Assembly (NCBI GenBank): GCA_036924085.1
Contig: JAVGWX010000005.1
Coordinates: 40,493,664-40,557,663, forward strand
DNA length: 64,000 nucleotides
DNA from: Ariolimax columbianus
Lineage: Eukaryota > Mollusca > Gastropoda > Stylommatophora > Arionidae
Reading direction: 5' to 3'
Part shown: piece by piece, positions 1 to 11,800 of the stretch
Numbering within the stretch: the first letter of the stretch is position 1
Layout: the number at the start of each line of letters is the position of its first letter
Notes under the pieces: model-generated
What the model saw: the letters and a program-made list of their open reading frames with translations, nothing else
The model's database searches: none
What the model was told of the DNA's origin: nothing
Program-made: the position numbers and the translations under genes

Positions 1-1145
1 TCCCATCACAGTCTGTCTGAAAGAAACTCTTTCCCAAGCCAAAACTCCAACGTCCATCACAGTCCCAACCAGACACTTCGCGATAACTTGGTACCATCGT
101 CTTCTTGGTCTACCCCTGCCTCTCTTGCCTGGCACCATACCTTCCATCACTGTTTTCTCAAGACCGCTGTGTCTCATGATGTGACCAAAGTATTTACATT
201 TTCTGGCCATAATAGAATTGATAAAAAAGTTCTCCTCTATGCTAAACTTTTACCGAATGTCTACATTTGTCTTTTTCTCCGTCCAGGGTATTCTGACGAT
301 CTTTCTGTAACATTTTGATACGAAAGATTCGATTCTTTGTCTTGAAGTTTTGGTAATCGTCCATGATTCACAGCCATAAGCTGCCACAGTAAAATACATA
401 CTCTCAAGACTTTTACTTTTGTCGTTTTGTTGGTGCTCTGCCATAATTTCTCCAGGCTCTTTAGTCTCTGCATTGCCATGGCTATTCTTCTTCTGATTTA
501 TTTCGAGCAGTCGTCATTCTTGTCAATTCTGGAGCCCAGATATTCAAAATGCGTGACCTAATACATCTCCTCACCACCTATTGTAAATTTATGTTGACAT
601 TATGTTTTGTCCGTGGTCATTATCTTTGTTTTGTGTATGTTTATAAACAGTTTTAATCTTTACTGTGTCCATTTTCAGCTGAAATTAGCTGCTCTAGCCC
701 TTTTGCACTTCTTGATAGTATCACGGTGTCCTCTGCGTACCGTAACTCTGGAATCTAGTACCCGCTATGTATATGTATCAAAACTGTAAATGTTCTCGTC
801 TTCTCGAACATTTCTCATTATAAATTCCGCATATATGTTATTTAGATAAGGTGAGAGGATACATCCCTGTCGGACTTCCTTTTGTACTGCGAACCAATCT
901 GATGTTTGCTCAGAAACTCGGGCAGCGACTCGTTGATCTTGGTATAATGTGTAAATGAGATGTATAATGTGCACAGGAAACCTCATTTCCTTCATGATGT
1001 TCCACAGATTTTGATGTTTTACCGTATCGTGTATCGTATGGTGTAATCAATGAAACATGTGTACATGTCTACATTAAGCTCTCTACATTATTTGTAGATT
1101 TTCTTAATATTGCATATGTGGTCCCTGGTTCCTCTGTCTTTTCTA
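1..1145 (-). pseudogene. LINE family A, copy 1: reverse transcriptase to C-terminus, decayed, runs off window
   Basis: Read on the minus strand, the segment encodes a non-LTR reverse transcriptase in several frames. RT motif VRQGCILSPYL lies in 765-995, followed by a palm region near 700-760 and a C-terminal part YGCESWTITKTSRQRIES near 320-440. It is about 80% or more similar by eye to 36714-37965, which shows the family 3' end that is cut off here at position 1. Frameshifts and stops are frequent. The upstream (5') end stops where a Tc1-like element begins. Confidence 0.85.
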
Positions 1146-1828
1146 AAAATCTATACTCAACGGAAAAAGTAACTTATCAGGTAATGTTTTTCATCCTATC
1201 ATTTTAATTTATCATCCAAAAACAACTAAATTTGGGGAGAAGAAACTTTATTCCAAAGTTCAAAACTTAAACACCTGGAAAGACATTTTTTGTGTGTTTC
1301 ATGTGATTGTCTCCACATCGCATGGGAGCATGGATGTCATTTACTAAAAATTACAACGCTCAGCACCGATTGTGTCCACCACGTGCGTTGATCACGGCTT
1401 GACATCTGCGCCTCGTGGATCGAATGCACCGGCTCAGTAAATCCTGTGGAATGTTCTGCAATCCTGCACGACTTCTTGACAAAGTTGCCGTACAATCTGC
1501 TGCGGTGGATGCCGTCGCTGCTGAAGTTAATGTTTCAGATCGTCCCAGACATGCTTAATTGGTGGCAAGTCAGGTGAAATGGCAGGCCATGGCAAGATTG
1601 CAATGTTTTTGGTTTGGAGTTCTTCATGCACGACTCGGGCAACACAAGGACGGGCATTGTCCTGGTGAAGCACAATGGCTGGTGCATGGTTCAGCGCAAA
1701 AGGTACAATGTGATTCTTCACGGTATTGCAAGACTGTAACAGCACAGTCTAAGATAAAGAGGTCTGTCCGATGATAGTGGAAGAGACCCAGATCAGAATC
1801 TATCCATTTCCATGACGAGTGCCCTCTT

Positions 1829-1840
1829 GAATGCAGTTGT
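1829..1840. repeat. Target-site duplication, left copy (GAATGCAGTTGT)
   Basis: Identical 12-bp sequence at 2413-2424 on the other side of the family H LINE insertion. Confidence 0.88.
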
Positions 1841-2412
1841 GTTTACAGATGTCCTGTCCGTAGTCACAGCATTAAAAAGCCAGAAAAATACTGAACTTAA
1901 TGATTTAAGAGCAGTACTCTGTCAACTATGCCAGCAGTCCACACCAAAAAGAGTAGTGGTACTGTGGGTTCCATCCCACTGTAATATTCAAGGCAACGAG
2001 GAGGCAGACAGACGGGCAAAAAAAGGTGCAAGATTACCACAACCAGATTCTAGTGTGACCTACGAAGAGTCCAAAAGGTTTATTAGGGGCAGATACATCG
2101 CCAAATGGGAAACAGAACATACTGGCTACACACAAAAAATGATGCCTATTACCAGTTGAACAGAAGAGAGCAGGTCGTGGTCTTCAGACTCTGCACATGC
2201 CACAACAGACCGAGGTACCATTTATTCAAAAAACTGAAGATAGGTGGCACTGACGAATGCACCTATGTTACAGGGAAAATGACCGCTGAACATCTGCTGC
2301 AAAATTTCCCGACACTAGACAAGTTCTATGGCAGTGTCGACATCCTCAGGATGACAGCTGCTTTCTTCGAACAAATTCAAGCTGACGTCTGACAGCGTAC
2401 GAAGAAGAAGAA
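1841..2412 (+). mobile_element. 5'-truncated LINE family H (RNase H end) inserted in the Tc1 element
   Basis: The + strand encodes an RNase H C-terminal half (WVPSHCNIQGNEEADR near 1965-2012) and a tail domain ending HLLQNFPTLDKFYGS. It finishes in ACGAAGAAGAAGAA. The same segment occurs at about 47490-48073 in the larger family H copy. It is bounded by the 12-bp direct repeat GAATGCAGTTGT. Confidence 0.9.
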
Positions 2413-2424
2413 GAATGCAGTTGT
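2413..2424. repeat. Target-site duplication, right copy (GAATGCAGTTGT)
   Basis: Exact match to 1829-1840, directly after the (GAA)n tail. Tail and duplication overlap by the GAA ambiguity. Confidence 0.88.
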
Positions 2425-2899
2425 TGGCGTAGTGCTCTCCATATCGATGATACTCTATCTGACGACCATCGACTCTTGAAAGGTTGATCCTGCACTCGTC
2501 AGTAAACAGTGCTCTGTCCCACAAAGCGTTCACAAAGCGCAGATGTCTGGCCCAGGTTAGTCTCGAGGCATGATGCCGTGGCTGCAGAGTTGAACGTAGA
2601 CCTTTGCTCGCACAAACGGTTCTTGACAGTAGTTGAACGTATTTTTCTTAGTATGGGGATGCTGCCAGCGGTGACAGTTGCTGATTGAAATCTGTTTCGC
2701 AGTTGTTACGAGAGTGATGAAACGATCCTGCTTTCTGTTCGTTAATTGAGAACGTCTCCTGCTGGGCAGGCCAAAAACAGTTCCAGTCGTCTGGTAGCCT
2801 AACAGTCTGTCTTTACACATCAAACTGGCTTGCTGTTCCAGACACAGACATTCTTCCTTCCAACATGCCAATAGCTAACATCTCATTTATCGTCGTTCG

Positions 2900-4000
2900 T
2901 GGTACCTTTCAAGTAGTCTGCTTCTGAACTAAATGAATGGCAAAATAAACACACAGTGAACACTTCTCATGTCAATTTTTGATCGGCACGGAAATTGTGT
3001 GAAACTATCCGGATAGTCGTTAATTTAATTAAATCAGATGTTGAAGGTCAATGAAAGATCACTTCACACTCAAGACTGTACTAAGACATATATGGCTTCT
3101 AGAAACGGGTAGGAACGTATCGTTATGAAAAACATTACAATTGTTTCAAACATAAAAACTAGCACAAAAACTGGTAAGTTACTGTTTTCTTTGAGTATGC
3201 TAGAAAATGCTACTTACATACAGAAGACAAGGTAGAAAGGTTTTCTGAAAGTCTCTGATACATATGTGAAGCTCATAGCCTAATATAGGCCGATGCTGAG
3301 TGCTGACACGTAGAAGCAACATGTTTGTGGGTTCCCAATTGATGACACGGATATAATGGTATGTTTTTGTACAGCAAACAAGACATATTATTCTTTGGTA
3401 ACTAATCCGTTTTGAAACTGAGCCAACTGTAGAAATAGTATATGAAATTATTTTGATGTTGGGATAGGACAATAATAAAAATAATAGTCGCCCATTGCAA
3501 ACGAAAATGGCGACAGCGTCAGACTATTGCTCCGAAATGTGTTCTCTGGTGACTGTAATGACCAATACTGAAACGGCACATCCTGCCACGTTCAAGACAC
3601 ACATGCGGGGAGCCAGCTGCAGGGTCGTTGTGAGTACAGTTTCTTTTCGGGCTACAAGCTTTCACTGAGCCTCCGCGATGGCTATACTATCTTCAAGGAG
3701 TCTCTGAAGCGTTTCTTCTGCCCCCCCCCCATTTTAACCCGTAGGCGTTAGTTATATTATAATATTAGCGCGTACTGGCGAACACAAAATAATTATTATG
3801 TAATCCTGCTCTATTCAGCACTGAATATCTCTGCGCATACTGGGCCGACAGCCTGTCTAGCTTTATATCGTAATGATAGCCGAAAGACATACTTCGAGTG
3901 ATCCCAATAGATTGGCTGGTGTGAGCATTAACATTTTCTTCACAATGGTATAAGCTCACATCCTCATCTCAATAACTCTCACTTCTAAATGAAAGTTGAA
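2900..4000. other. No gene recognised
   Basis: The first part is probably the 5' flank of the Tc1-like element. The rest has no convincing coding pattern or repeat beyond a 10-base C run at 3721. Confidence 0.5.
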
Positions 4001-4004
4001 TTAA

Positions 4005-4262
4005 AAAGGGCGATCCTGGATAAAAGGCTGCAATAGAGCATACTGGCTAAGGAGAAGGGATCGAAGAGGGAATGCTAATCCGGAACTCAAAAAATGCTTG
4101 CTGAAGTTGGATGTGTTGGACCGAAAGGTGCAAATATCGCAGTCAATCTGTAAACTATGACACAACGCATTCCGTTCTCTGGACTACATTCTGCTACTTA
4201 AGCCCTTTCAGGGTTTGGTAGCGGGAGATTGAGAACGAACGAAGCCAAGCCAAGCCAAACAT
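4005..4262 (+). mobile_element. SINE family Z copy, (GCCAA)n tail
   Basis: It matches 33560-33822 closely. The shared core runs TTGCTGAAGT, GGATGTGTTGGACCGAAAGG, ACACAACGCATTC and GGTAGCGGGAGATTGAGAAC, then GAACGAA and a GCCAA-type tail. The 5' part is shorter than in other copies. No coding content. Other copies are at 7308, 27185, 33505, 52170 and 53085. Confidence 0.75.
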
Positions 4263-4650
4263 AAATCTTCGAAAACAAGGCATATCGTACAAAGGGATGA
4301 TGTGTTTTGGCTGGCAACCAGTACACATTTATCATTGATGTAATGAAGAATAGATGTAGAGGCTTGGTAACTCTACTAGCTTGCGCGAATCTGTTGAACG
4401 GCTCAGGCTGACGGTGCTCATGGCAATGAAAGAGGCGGAATCCTGGATTCTAATGCATAACGGGAGGGAGGCGCGGACATTTGGAAAGAGGGAGAAGCTT
4501 AGCAAGGATACTGAGAATATACTAGAAACAATCAATGAGTGTTCAATGTTGTAATGTAACCCGTTTCAGTCATGACTGACTATTGAATGATATGACTTGG
4601 AGTGGTAAACAAAACAAAACAGAAATGTATACTTAGCTAGTATTATTGTC

Positions 4651-5010
4651 TCCGTGGACTGGGCGCCTCGAGGTAAGACGTCGGCCTCGGGTTCTGGAGG
4701 TAGCGGGTTCAAATCACGGTGGAGACTGGGATTTTTCACGTGGACTATCTGTTATTTCCCGGGATTTCGGGATAATAGAGATCGGACGCCCGTGTACAGT
4801 GTCGCGCACGTTAAAAATGGTTCGGCAGTTGGAAGTCAAATAGAGAAAGTTTAATGGACGCTTCCTGGGGAAAATTCAAAGTTATGTTAAAATGATATCT
4901 AATCTATTACAGGATCCCTGCCGGTGATACGGAGTTCGTGCATTGTGCCGAGATTATCTAAAAATGTGGAGAAGAACAGAGCATTTATGGGTTAAACTGT
5001 GTACAATGAC
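4651..5010 (+). mobile_element. SINE family V copy 1 (tRNA-derived)
   Basis: The head resembles a tRNA gene with polymerase III boxes: A-box-like GCCTCGAGGTAAGACG near 4664 and B box GGTTCAAATCA near 4707. A conserved body follows, containing GATCGGACGCCCGTGTACAG and CGCACGTTAAAAATGG. Related copies are at 6805, 26370 and 40550. The 3' side runs into a 65-bp tandem array. Confidence 0.8.
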
Positions 5011-5268
5011 GTTGATTCCTCGATTAAACTAAATTAGACTAACCTAAACTAAACTAACTAAAATATTTTTGTCTCGTTGATTCCTCGATTAAACTAAACT
5101 AGACTAACCTAAACTAAACTAACTAAAATATTTTTGTCTCGTTGATTCCTCGATTAAACTAAACTAGACTAACCTAAACTAAACTAACTAAAATATTTTT
5201 GTCTCGTTGATTCCTCGATTAAACTAAACTAGACTAACCTAAACTAAACTAACTAAAATATTTTTGTC
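5011..5268. repeat. 65-bp tandem repeat, four copies
   Basis: Units start at 5011, 5076, 5141 and 5206, each beginning GTTGATTCCTCGATTAAACT and ending TATTTTTGTCTC. Copies are almost identical, so the expansion is recent. It follows the SINE 3' end directly. Confidence 0.95.
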
Positions 5269-5299
5269 TTTCTCCTTGCAGCGTTGTTTTTTTTTCTTC

Positions 5300-5850
5300 A
5301 CTTCTCTGGTTTAAAAAAGTATCTTACACACATCTTTGAGCATCAGCTGTGGTCGGCCGACTGTTATTTTACCCTCCACCAACTGTCCATAGAGCATGCC
5401 TTTGTGAATGCGATTATCTTTCCACGCAACGAACATGGTCAAGCAACCGTAGTCTTCGCTGCCTAAGGAAGGTGTACATTCTTGGGCTACCGGTGCGAGA
5501 GTGCCGTCTAATCCTCTGTCCATATCTCACACATGACCTGCTCTCCCAGTTTGTATATATTGCTGTCAAGATATTTGAATGCCCCTACATCTCGTTTGTC
5601 TACATTCTGTGATTGTCATAAGTTACAGCTGTTCTCATAATCTTTGGTAATTGTCTGTGTGCTTTTAGTCCCAATATATGTGACTTCTAATCAAGTAATT
5701 TATTTTGGAGTGATTATGGGAAAGCAAAACCAAGTTGTCGTCAAAGTCCAAATTATCATGTTGTTTTGCCAGAGTTCATTGAAAGCAATTACCGCTGATA
5801 GTTTACTAGCATACATACTATTCACCTTTTCATGAAAAAAATTAAGCATC
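5300..5850 (-). pseudogene. LINE family L C-terminal fragment
   Basis: The minus strand shows a typical LINE C-terminus. MYTFLRQRRLRLLDHV lies near 5440-5490, followed by HKGMLYGQLVEGK and VGRPQLMLKDVCK (5311-5420). Upstream, near 5570-5850, weaker similarity to the post-palm region of a reverse transcriptase is visible in broken frames. 5' truncated, with frameshifts. Confidence 0.7.
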
Positions 5851-6800
5851 TATGGATCTTCATGGAGTTCAGTTATATCGGTTTTGCATAACATAACATT
5901 ACGGCTGCCATCACGGATTTTGTTCAACCTTTTCTGTACCAGGATGCATTACTTTCAGTGTGGATTTCCTTACAAATATATAATGACTGTCACACGGATT
6001 ACCTAAATAAATACTGCAGATTGTTATCTGGTGAGGGCTATGTGACATTGTAACCCAACACAGAAAATGATAAGCTGGAAATAATCCAAGAATGAATCAC
6101 CTTAACTATTTTGTTAACTTGCCGTTTTCTGTCCTTTATGTGCATGAGATCGCTACTGGAGGCCTCTACTCATTCTGTGCTCTGGAAGTCGTTGCTTCTG
6201 TATCACATTTTAACGATGTAGTTTCCATTCATATGTACGGCGACACATTTATTTTCTGTGTCACTTGTTACATGTGCAGTATGGCACAACGATTATATTC
6301 TGTCTCCTCAGTAAAAGACACTGGCGTTTATAGTCATCGAAGGTGTAGCAACAATGAATTCGGCCACCATCAACAGAAAATGTCAACTGCAACGGATGTC
6401 CACTATATACTGTCTCCACTATTTTCAAATATTATAAAATGGCTAATAATTCAACCCACACAGCTACATTAATCATCAACTTATGTAGATGGCATCTTGA
6501 TATACAAGTCTGGTTCAGATAGGCCTGATATGGTCACATACATCCAGAAGACTTTGCAGACAATCCCACCATTGTGGGGTATTCCATTTCCCAGATAAAT
6601 CTTAACAAGGAATGTGTGATGGCATGATCCTTGAACAATTGTATAGTGAAGACCAATCTCCATGACATTAGCTTTGCTGGATGTGTCATTGACAGATTGA
6701 AATACATCGGAGCAACGTTTGATCGCAACCGGTAACATAGGTACCCCTTCGTACAAACCATATAAAGGTGCAAGCAAGGGCTAGGAGCTCTCCAGAATAT
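5850..6800. other. No recognised gene; one unassigned 126-codon frame
   Basis: A + frame at 6092-6472 has 126 codons and several hydrophobic stretches but no family resemblance or splice context. It is probably chance. Minus frames at 6481-6821 are likewise unrecognised. Confidence 0.4.
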
Positions 6801-6804
6801 ATTT

Positions 6805-7075
6805 GGAATCCTGGTATTCATACAGGCATGTTAATGTATGTTGCCAGGTAGCCGAATGCTTCGGCTATATGTAGTAGTTATGTTACAACTTCCTGCGGCT
6901 TACTTGGCCTCGGGGACAATGCAAATAATTTAGGTAGATTTTTAACTTGCATTTCTGTCAGTGCAGCGGCCGTTAAGCCTACTCTTTTCGGTGTCTAACT
7001 AGCCAAGGTATTTTTATTGTGCTCGACACTGAACACTAGAGTCCAATCTCAATACCCAGATATTAGGGGAATTTA
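6805..7075 (-). mobile_element. SINE family V copy 2, head truncated
   Basis: On the minus strand the body reads GATTGGACTCTAGTGTTCAG, TGTCGAGCAC and later CATTCGGCTACCTGGCAACA and TACCAGGATTCC. These match copies at 26470-26680 and 40680-40920. The tRNA-like head is missing, as expected of a 5'-truncated retroposon. Confidence 0.8.
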
Positions 7076-7307
7076 TTAGAACAGCGACTGCTTTTTATCC
7101 TTTATTGTCAGGTGTTATTATCAGTAGTTGATCACTGACTAGGCATCCTCACACCATCAAACGTTGGAATGCATCTAGAATGAAGAAATGGGACTGCTTC
7201 TGGGTGGTACAAGAGAAACATCCATTTTGAGGATGGAAAACATGCTAAGACATGCATGTCTGCCTGTGACATCCGGATATAAATTGGCACAGACCGGAGA
7301 CAACCGC

Positions 7308-7670
7308 AGTACCTCTTCTTCTTTTTCTTCTTTCTCTTCTTCGGCTTTCGTCATGTAAAGAACGTTGTGTCGTGGTTTACAGGGATGCTGCAATTTCTAA
7401 ACCTTTCTGCCCGACACATCCGATTTCAGTTGGATTTTTTTGGGTACCATGGTTGCCTTCCCACTGCGATTTCTATTCTCTTAGCCAGACACACTAGTGC
7501 AGCTGGTTTACAGGGCCGCCACTTGGAGGATGGATAGGGTCTTGATACTGTCTGGTTCGCTAACCCTGATGCGAGCAGTCAGACATGAGTCTCTGGCTGT
7601 TGTCTGTCAGTTTATCCTCTGTGCTGCATCTTCGGCTCCTGTCTACTGCACAGTAACACCTCATGTATCA
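7308..7670 (-). mobile_element. SINE family Z copy, (GAA)n tail
   Basis: The minus strand reads CTGACTGCTCGCATCAGGG, TTAGCGAACCAGAC, CCTCCAAGTGGCGGCC, CGGATGTGTCGGGCAGAAAGG and AAACCACGACACAACG. It ends in a GAAGAA-rich tail at about 7310-7345. Same order of blocks as 33505-33822. Confidence 0.75.
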
Positions 7671-7679
7671 AGAGAACAA

Positions 7680-8420
7680 GATTCAGTTGAGAAATGTCAT
7701 GGATAGCACGAGCAGAGAAAACAATCGAACAATTAATCACATTTAATGTTTTAGATTAAAAACGGGTCAACACAAGTGATAGAATGGCAGATTACAACGG
7801 AACTATCCTAACTTTAGGCAGGACATGCGCAGATAGTGATGCAACGGGAAAGTTGAGCTTGAGGCTAACCAGCTGATAAGTGGTAACACTCAGGCGGGTC
7901 ATCCTGTCATATATACCTCTGGATTGGTGCGTTGCAGGGAGAAATCAGGTTGGGGCTTCTCTGATAGAGACAGAGAGAGGTCAATTACCGTCCGTAATAG
8001 ATGAATCAGCTATTTACAGAATGAAAATTTGAAAAAATCAAACAAGGATCAAACAAAGGGACACACGAGAAGGGGGAGTAGGAGTTTGTGCAACTAACGA
8101 GCTACATGAACCATTAGTATCTACACCATAATCTATTTGCTGAGAGAAACTGAGCACTTTGGGTACGCCCGGGGTGAAGTGAAGTCGATTTTAAGAAACA
8201 TAACATAGCAGTCTGGGACGCTATTTGTTCTTCATTTCTAGATTGCTCGCATCTCCCTTATAGCAAGCTTTGATTGCATAAAACCCATTTTAATTCAACT
8301 TTTTCTTGTAGCAGGATACTCAACAAAGTAGAATGTCCTTGTTTTCCGTTAGAAAATTTTTTATTACTAGCGGACCCGTACATAATATCTGCCCGTCACT
8401 CTTCTACGTCTTTTCTTTTA
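7680..8420. other. No gene recognised
   Basis: Non-repetitive sequence without coding pattern or similarity to other parts of the window. Confidence 0.5.
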
Positions 8421-9123
8421 TCGTCTCACTTTCTACCGTGTTGTAGCCCAGTGTCGTCTCACTTTCTACTGTGTTGTAGCCCAGTGTCGTCTCACTTTCT
8501 ACTGTGTTGTAGCCCAGTGTCGTCTCACTTTCTACCGAGTTGGAAGACCATTGTCGTCTAACTTTCTACCGGGTTGGAAGACCATTGTCGTCTCACTTTC
8601 TACCGGGTTGGAAGACCATTGTCGTCTAACTTTCTACCGTGTTGTAGCCCAGTGTCGTCTCACTTTCTACCGAGTTGGAAAACCATTGTCGTCTAACTTT
8701 CTACCGGGTTGGAAGACCATTGTCGTCTCACTTTCTACCGGGTTGTAGCCCAGTGTCGTCTCACGTTCTACCGAGATGGAAGACCATTGTCGTCTCACTT
8801 TCTACCGGGTTGTAGCCCAGTGTCGTCTCACTTTCTACCGAGTTGGAAGACCATTGTCGTCTAACTTTCTACCGGGTTGTAGCCCAGAGTCCTCTCACTT
8901 TCTGCCAGGTTGTATCCCGGTGTCGTCTCACTTTCTACCAGGTTATATCCCAGTGTCGTCTCATTTTCTTCCGGGTTGTAGCCCAGTGTCGTCTCACTTT
9001 CTACCGAGTTTTAGCCCAGTATTGTCTCACTTTCTACCAGGTTGTAGCCCAGTGTCGTTTCACTTTCTACCTGGTTGTACCACAGTGTCGTCTCACTTTC
9101 TACCAGGTTGTAGCCCGGTGTCG
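8421..9123. repeat. 33/34-bp minisatellite of two alternating unit types, about 21 copies
   Basis: All units share TCGTCTCACTTTCTACCG. Type 1 ends GGTTGTAGCCCAGTG (33 bp) and type 2 ends GTTGGAAGACCATTG (34 bp). Type 1 blocks lie at both ends; type 2 is interspersed in the middle (8530-8870). The 33-bp unit is a multiple of three, so spurious open frames with an 11-residue repeat arise. Confidence 0.95.
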
Positions 9124-9129
9124 TGGTAT

Positions 9130-10625
9130 ATATGTGTCTTTCGCCTCTCTCGCGGCCCGAGTCAAATGTTTCCCCAATTTACGGCATGTCTCGTTTACGC
9201 CGTCTATCCACCTTTTTCTCGGCCTACCTCTTACCCTTCTTCCTGATGTTCTCCTGTGGAAGGTTGCATGAACAATGTGGGTCCGGTTGCATTCTCACAA
9301 TATGGTCAAACCAATTCATTCTTTCCTGCTTGATGTGCTGAAGGAAGGGAATTGTTCCAAGCTTCTTCCAAATACTCATATTTGTGATTGTCTCTTCTGT
9401 TGTTGTTAGGTACCTTTCGTAGGCACCGCATGTCGCAGGTAGCTAACTTTCGTCCCTGGGCCTTATTCAATACCCATGTCTGACACTGGTAGCACATGAT
9501 TGGGATGAAGATACTATTTATCATCTGTTTTTATTGCTTGGAGCAAAATCTTGGGGTGTCTTAGTAGTGGAGACAGCTGGCATTTGACAGCGTTTGCACT
9601 CTCATCTATATCTCTCTGTCCAGTCTGCAACCATCAGTAAAAAACAGTTTTCAAATACATACATTCTTGCTTTATTTTTGTTTCATCCACATGAATATCA
9701 AGTGTGGTGTGCTTTCTATCTATATTCATTTTCTCAGTTTGTTAATGTGTTGAAATTCACATTGCACGTTTCACAGTTCAAGTAGAGTGAGTCAAATATG
9801 ACGTTGTAGGTTGTGTTCATTAGACTGGATCACACATTGGTCTTCAACAAAGAGTAATTCGTTGGTACTTTCCTGTTCTGTAATTGCCTCCTTTGTGATT
9901 GTATTAATATAAGGGACAAAGAGGAGTAGTGAGAGAACACAGCCCTCTATGACGCCTGGTGAAATGGGGAACCACTCGGCCTACCTTCTGTTGTTTTTAC
10001 TGCACTTTGGCTGTCCTGATATAGGGCTTTGATGTTACTAAATAGAGAACCTTGCAATCCATGATCTGCCAGCATCTTCCATAATTGACTTATGTTGACT
10101 CTATTAAACACATTTTTTGGATCTATGAATATAAGGCTGTTGTTTCCATCATGTTCTATAAAACCTTGACATATTTGTCTCAATGTAAATATTGCGTCTG
10201 TACAGCTCTTTCCTTTCCAGAACCCGAACTGATTATTTCCTAGTTGGGGTTCCAGTGTTGGTCTTGATCTTCTTACTAGCATCTTTGCATATGTCTTGCT
10301 TATGTGGCTTAGAAGAGAGATTCCCCTATACGCTTTGCATTCGCTTATCGCCTTTTTTTCGGATGGGAACGATCATTGCTGGTTGCCAATCTGTCGGTAC
10401 CTTTCTCGACGTCCAGACCACATTAAATATTCTGGTCAGCCAGTCTACTGTAGTTGTACTGTAAGCCAGCAGCATTTCTGTTAATACCATCTATGCCTGC
10501 TGCCTTATTTTTTTCTTGCTGTCTTTTGCAGGGCTGTTTCGACTTCTGATTTTCATATTTCTAAGCTGCGCTCCGTTTCATTCTCCATTTGTTGCTGTAG
10601 TGGTTCATACTTTTCCTCTGACAAT
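9130..10625 (-). pseudogene. LINE family D: linker, reverse transcriptase and C-terminus, decayed
   Basis: On the minus strand, in order: a linker AAGIDGINRNAAG (about 10500), a pre-palm segment NNQFGFWKGKSCTDAIFTL (near 10200), palm FIDPKNVFNRVNISQLWKML (near 10100), then SAVKTTEGRPSGSPF (near 9970). The C-terminal part MCYQCQTWVLNKAQGRKLA lies at 9420-9520 and a basic GKRPRKKVDRRRKRDMP near 9200. The active-site Asp pair region is lost between 9560 and 9950. A related C-terminus sits on the + strand at 21736-22200. Confidence 0.85.
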
Positions 10626-10629
10626 AGCC

Positions 10630-11020
10630 TCTGACACATTAGCATACATGATATCAATATGTTAATATCTCATCATTCCAAGCATTCACCACTCCCTGAC
10701 TAAATAAATATTTCCTAATATCCAATCTGGACCTTTCTTTATTTAATTTGAAGCTGCGTCCTTTATTTTTGAGGGTGATTGTACTTTGACAAAAAACGTG
10801 TTATAGTCTAATTTAACCTTTCTTGTGATTATCTTATAAACCTGTATTAAGTCACCTCGAATTCTTCTCTTTTCTAGACACTGTAGGCCGGTTTTTCTGA
10901 GTCTTTCCTCGTAACTGTAGTTCTGGAATCCCACTATCAGTTTTGTCGCGCTTCTTTGTATCAATTCTAGCATGTTTATATCTCCTCTACGATAAGGACT
11001 CCACACCTGTACAGAGAGTT
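10630..11020 (-). pseudogene. LINE family E 3' fragment
   Basis: 10743-11006 on the minus strand encodes MWSPYRRGDINMLELIQRSA then GFQNYSYEERLRKTGLQCLE, the conserved C-terminal region of a CR1/Rex-like LINE. The same block is on the + strand at 41930-42150 and 61495-61690. Truncated at its 3' end near 10630 where family D begins. Confidence 0.85.
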
Positions 11021-11480
11021 TTTGTTAAAGTCCACGTTTGTCTTTGGTAACAGAGAGTTAGCATGAATATTCTGTTGATTAGCATTCTTTTTGTGCACAA
11101 GTTTATGTTAGGGTGTTTCAATAATTGTGACAGCTGGTTATGCAATTTCATTTGCTCTAGTGTACTAAACTTGGAAATTCATTTTAATTTAGCAACAAAT
11201 ACCAAAAATGGCAACTCTTTATAATTTAAATATTGCGTAATATCCTCTAACGACCAACATGGCACTCTCCCTGGCTACGTTCTGTAGCATGCCGGGAAAT
11301 GCCTGTGCTAAATTGTGAGTGCAGTTGTAGTAAAGAAAATGAAAAGTAAATGCTGTTCTGGTTATGGCTCACAATGGTAGAAATTACAGAAATGTCGAAT
11401 ATAAAAATTATCAATCCTGCCACGTAATATCCGATCAACAGATATTAATATAAGAGATTCTCGCTTTTGTGTTTTCATTA
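11020..11480. other. No gene recognised
   Basis: AT-rich sequence without coding pattern. Confidence 0.5.
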
Positions 11481-11499
11481 AACTTCTTGTCATTCTTTA

Positions 11500-11800
11500 A
11501 CATAATCTATGCAGACAAAACAAAACATAGATTGGCAGGTCACATGTCGCGACAAAACAATGACCGAAAGAACACATCGACAGCAGTCTGGTACCCCCGG
11601 CGCAAATATAGATCGGGAAGACCTCCAATGCGTCGGTCCGACTCCCTTGCTGTGCGGAACAACATCCGAGACGTCTCTGGTTGAGTCCACTGAAATTCCG
11701 TGACCGAAAACAGCAGTGTCCGCTGGAGACGTAGTTGAGCCCCGCAGCTACGCTTGGGAACGGGCCATCAAGATCAAGATTATTACAGAATACAGATTCG
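11500..11800 (+). pseudogene. LINE family F 3' end
   Basis: Encodes the RTE-like C-terminus in broken frame: HRLAGHMSRQN, VWYPRRKYRSGRPPMRRSDS and AVRNNIRD. The 3' end is GGGCCATCAAGATCAAGATT. The same segment occurs at 20880-21118, ending GGTCATCAAAATCAAGATCA. Severely 5' truncated. Confidence 0.8.

Larger units (their letters stand above)
1340..2890 (-). pseudogene. Tc1-like DNA transposase remnant, interrupted by a LINE
   Basis: The minus strand carries a Tc1-family transposase in broken frames. The helix-turn-helix half lies around 2557-2871. Then comes RALFTDECRINLSRVDGRQ (around 2450-2530), with the first Asp of the DDE/D triad, and later HQDNARPCVARVV and WPAISPDLPPIKHVWDDL (1527-1745), with the second Asp and the terminal acidic residue. 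The coding order is split between YANNC and IQEGTRHGNG by an inserted LINE at 1841-2412. Removing that insert restores the Tc1 order. Terminal inverted repeats were not convincingly located. Frameshifts make it inactive. Confidence 0.85.

Noticed and set aside
4651..4730. Functional tRNA genes at the SINE heads (also 25652, 26370, 34160-34232, 39420, 40550)
   Set aside because: A and B boxes are present, but cloverleaf pairing is poor and each head is fused to a repeated SINE body.
6092..6472. 126-codon frame as a host gene
   Set aside because: No recognisable domain, no splice context, and length expected by chance in 64 kb.
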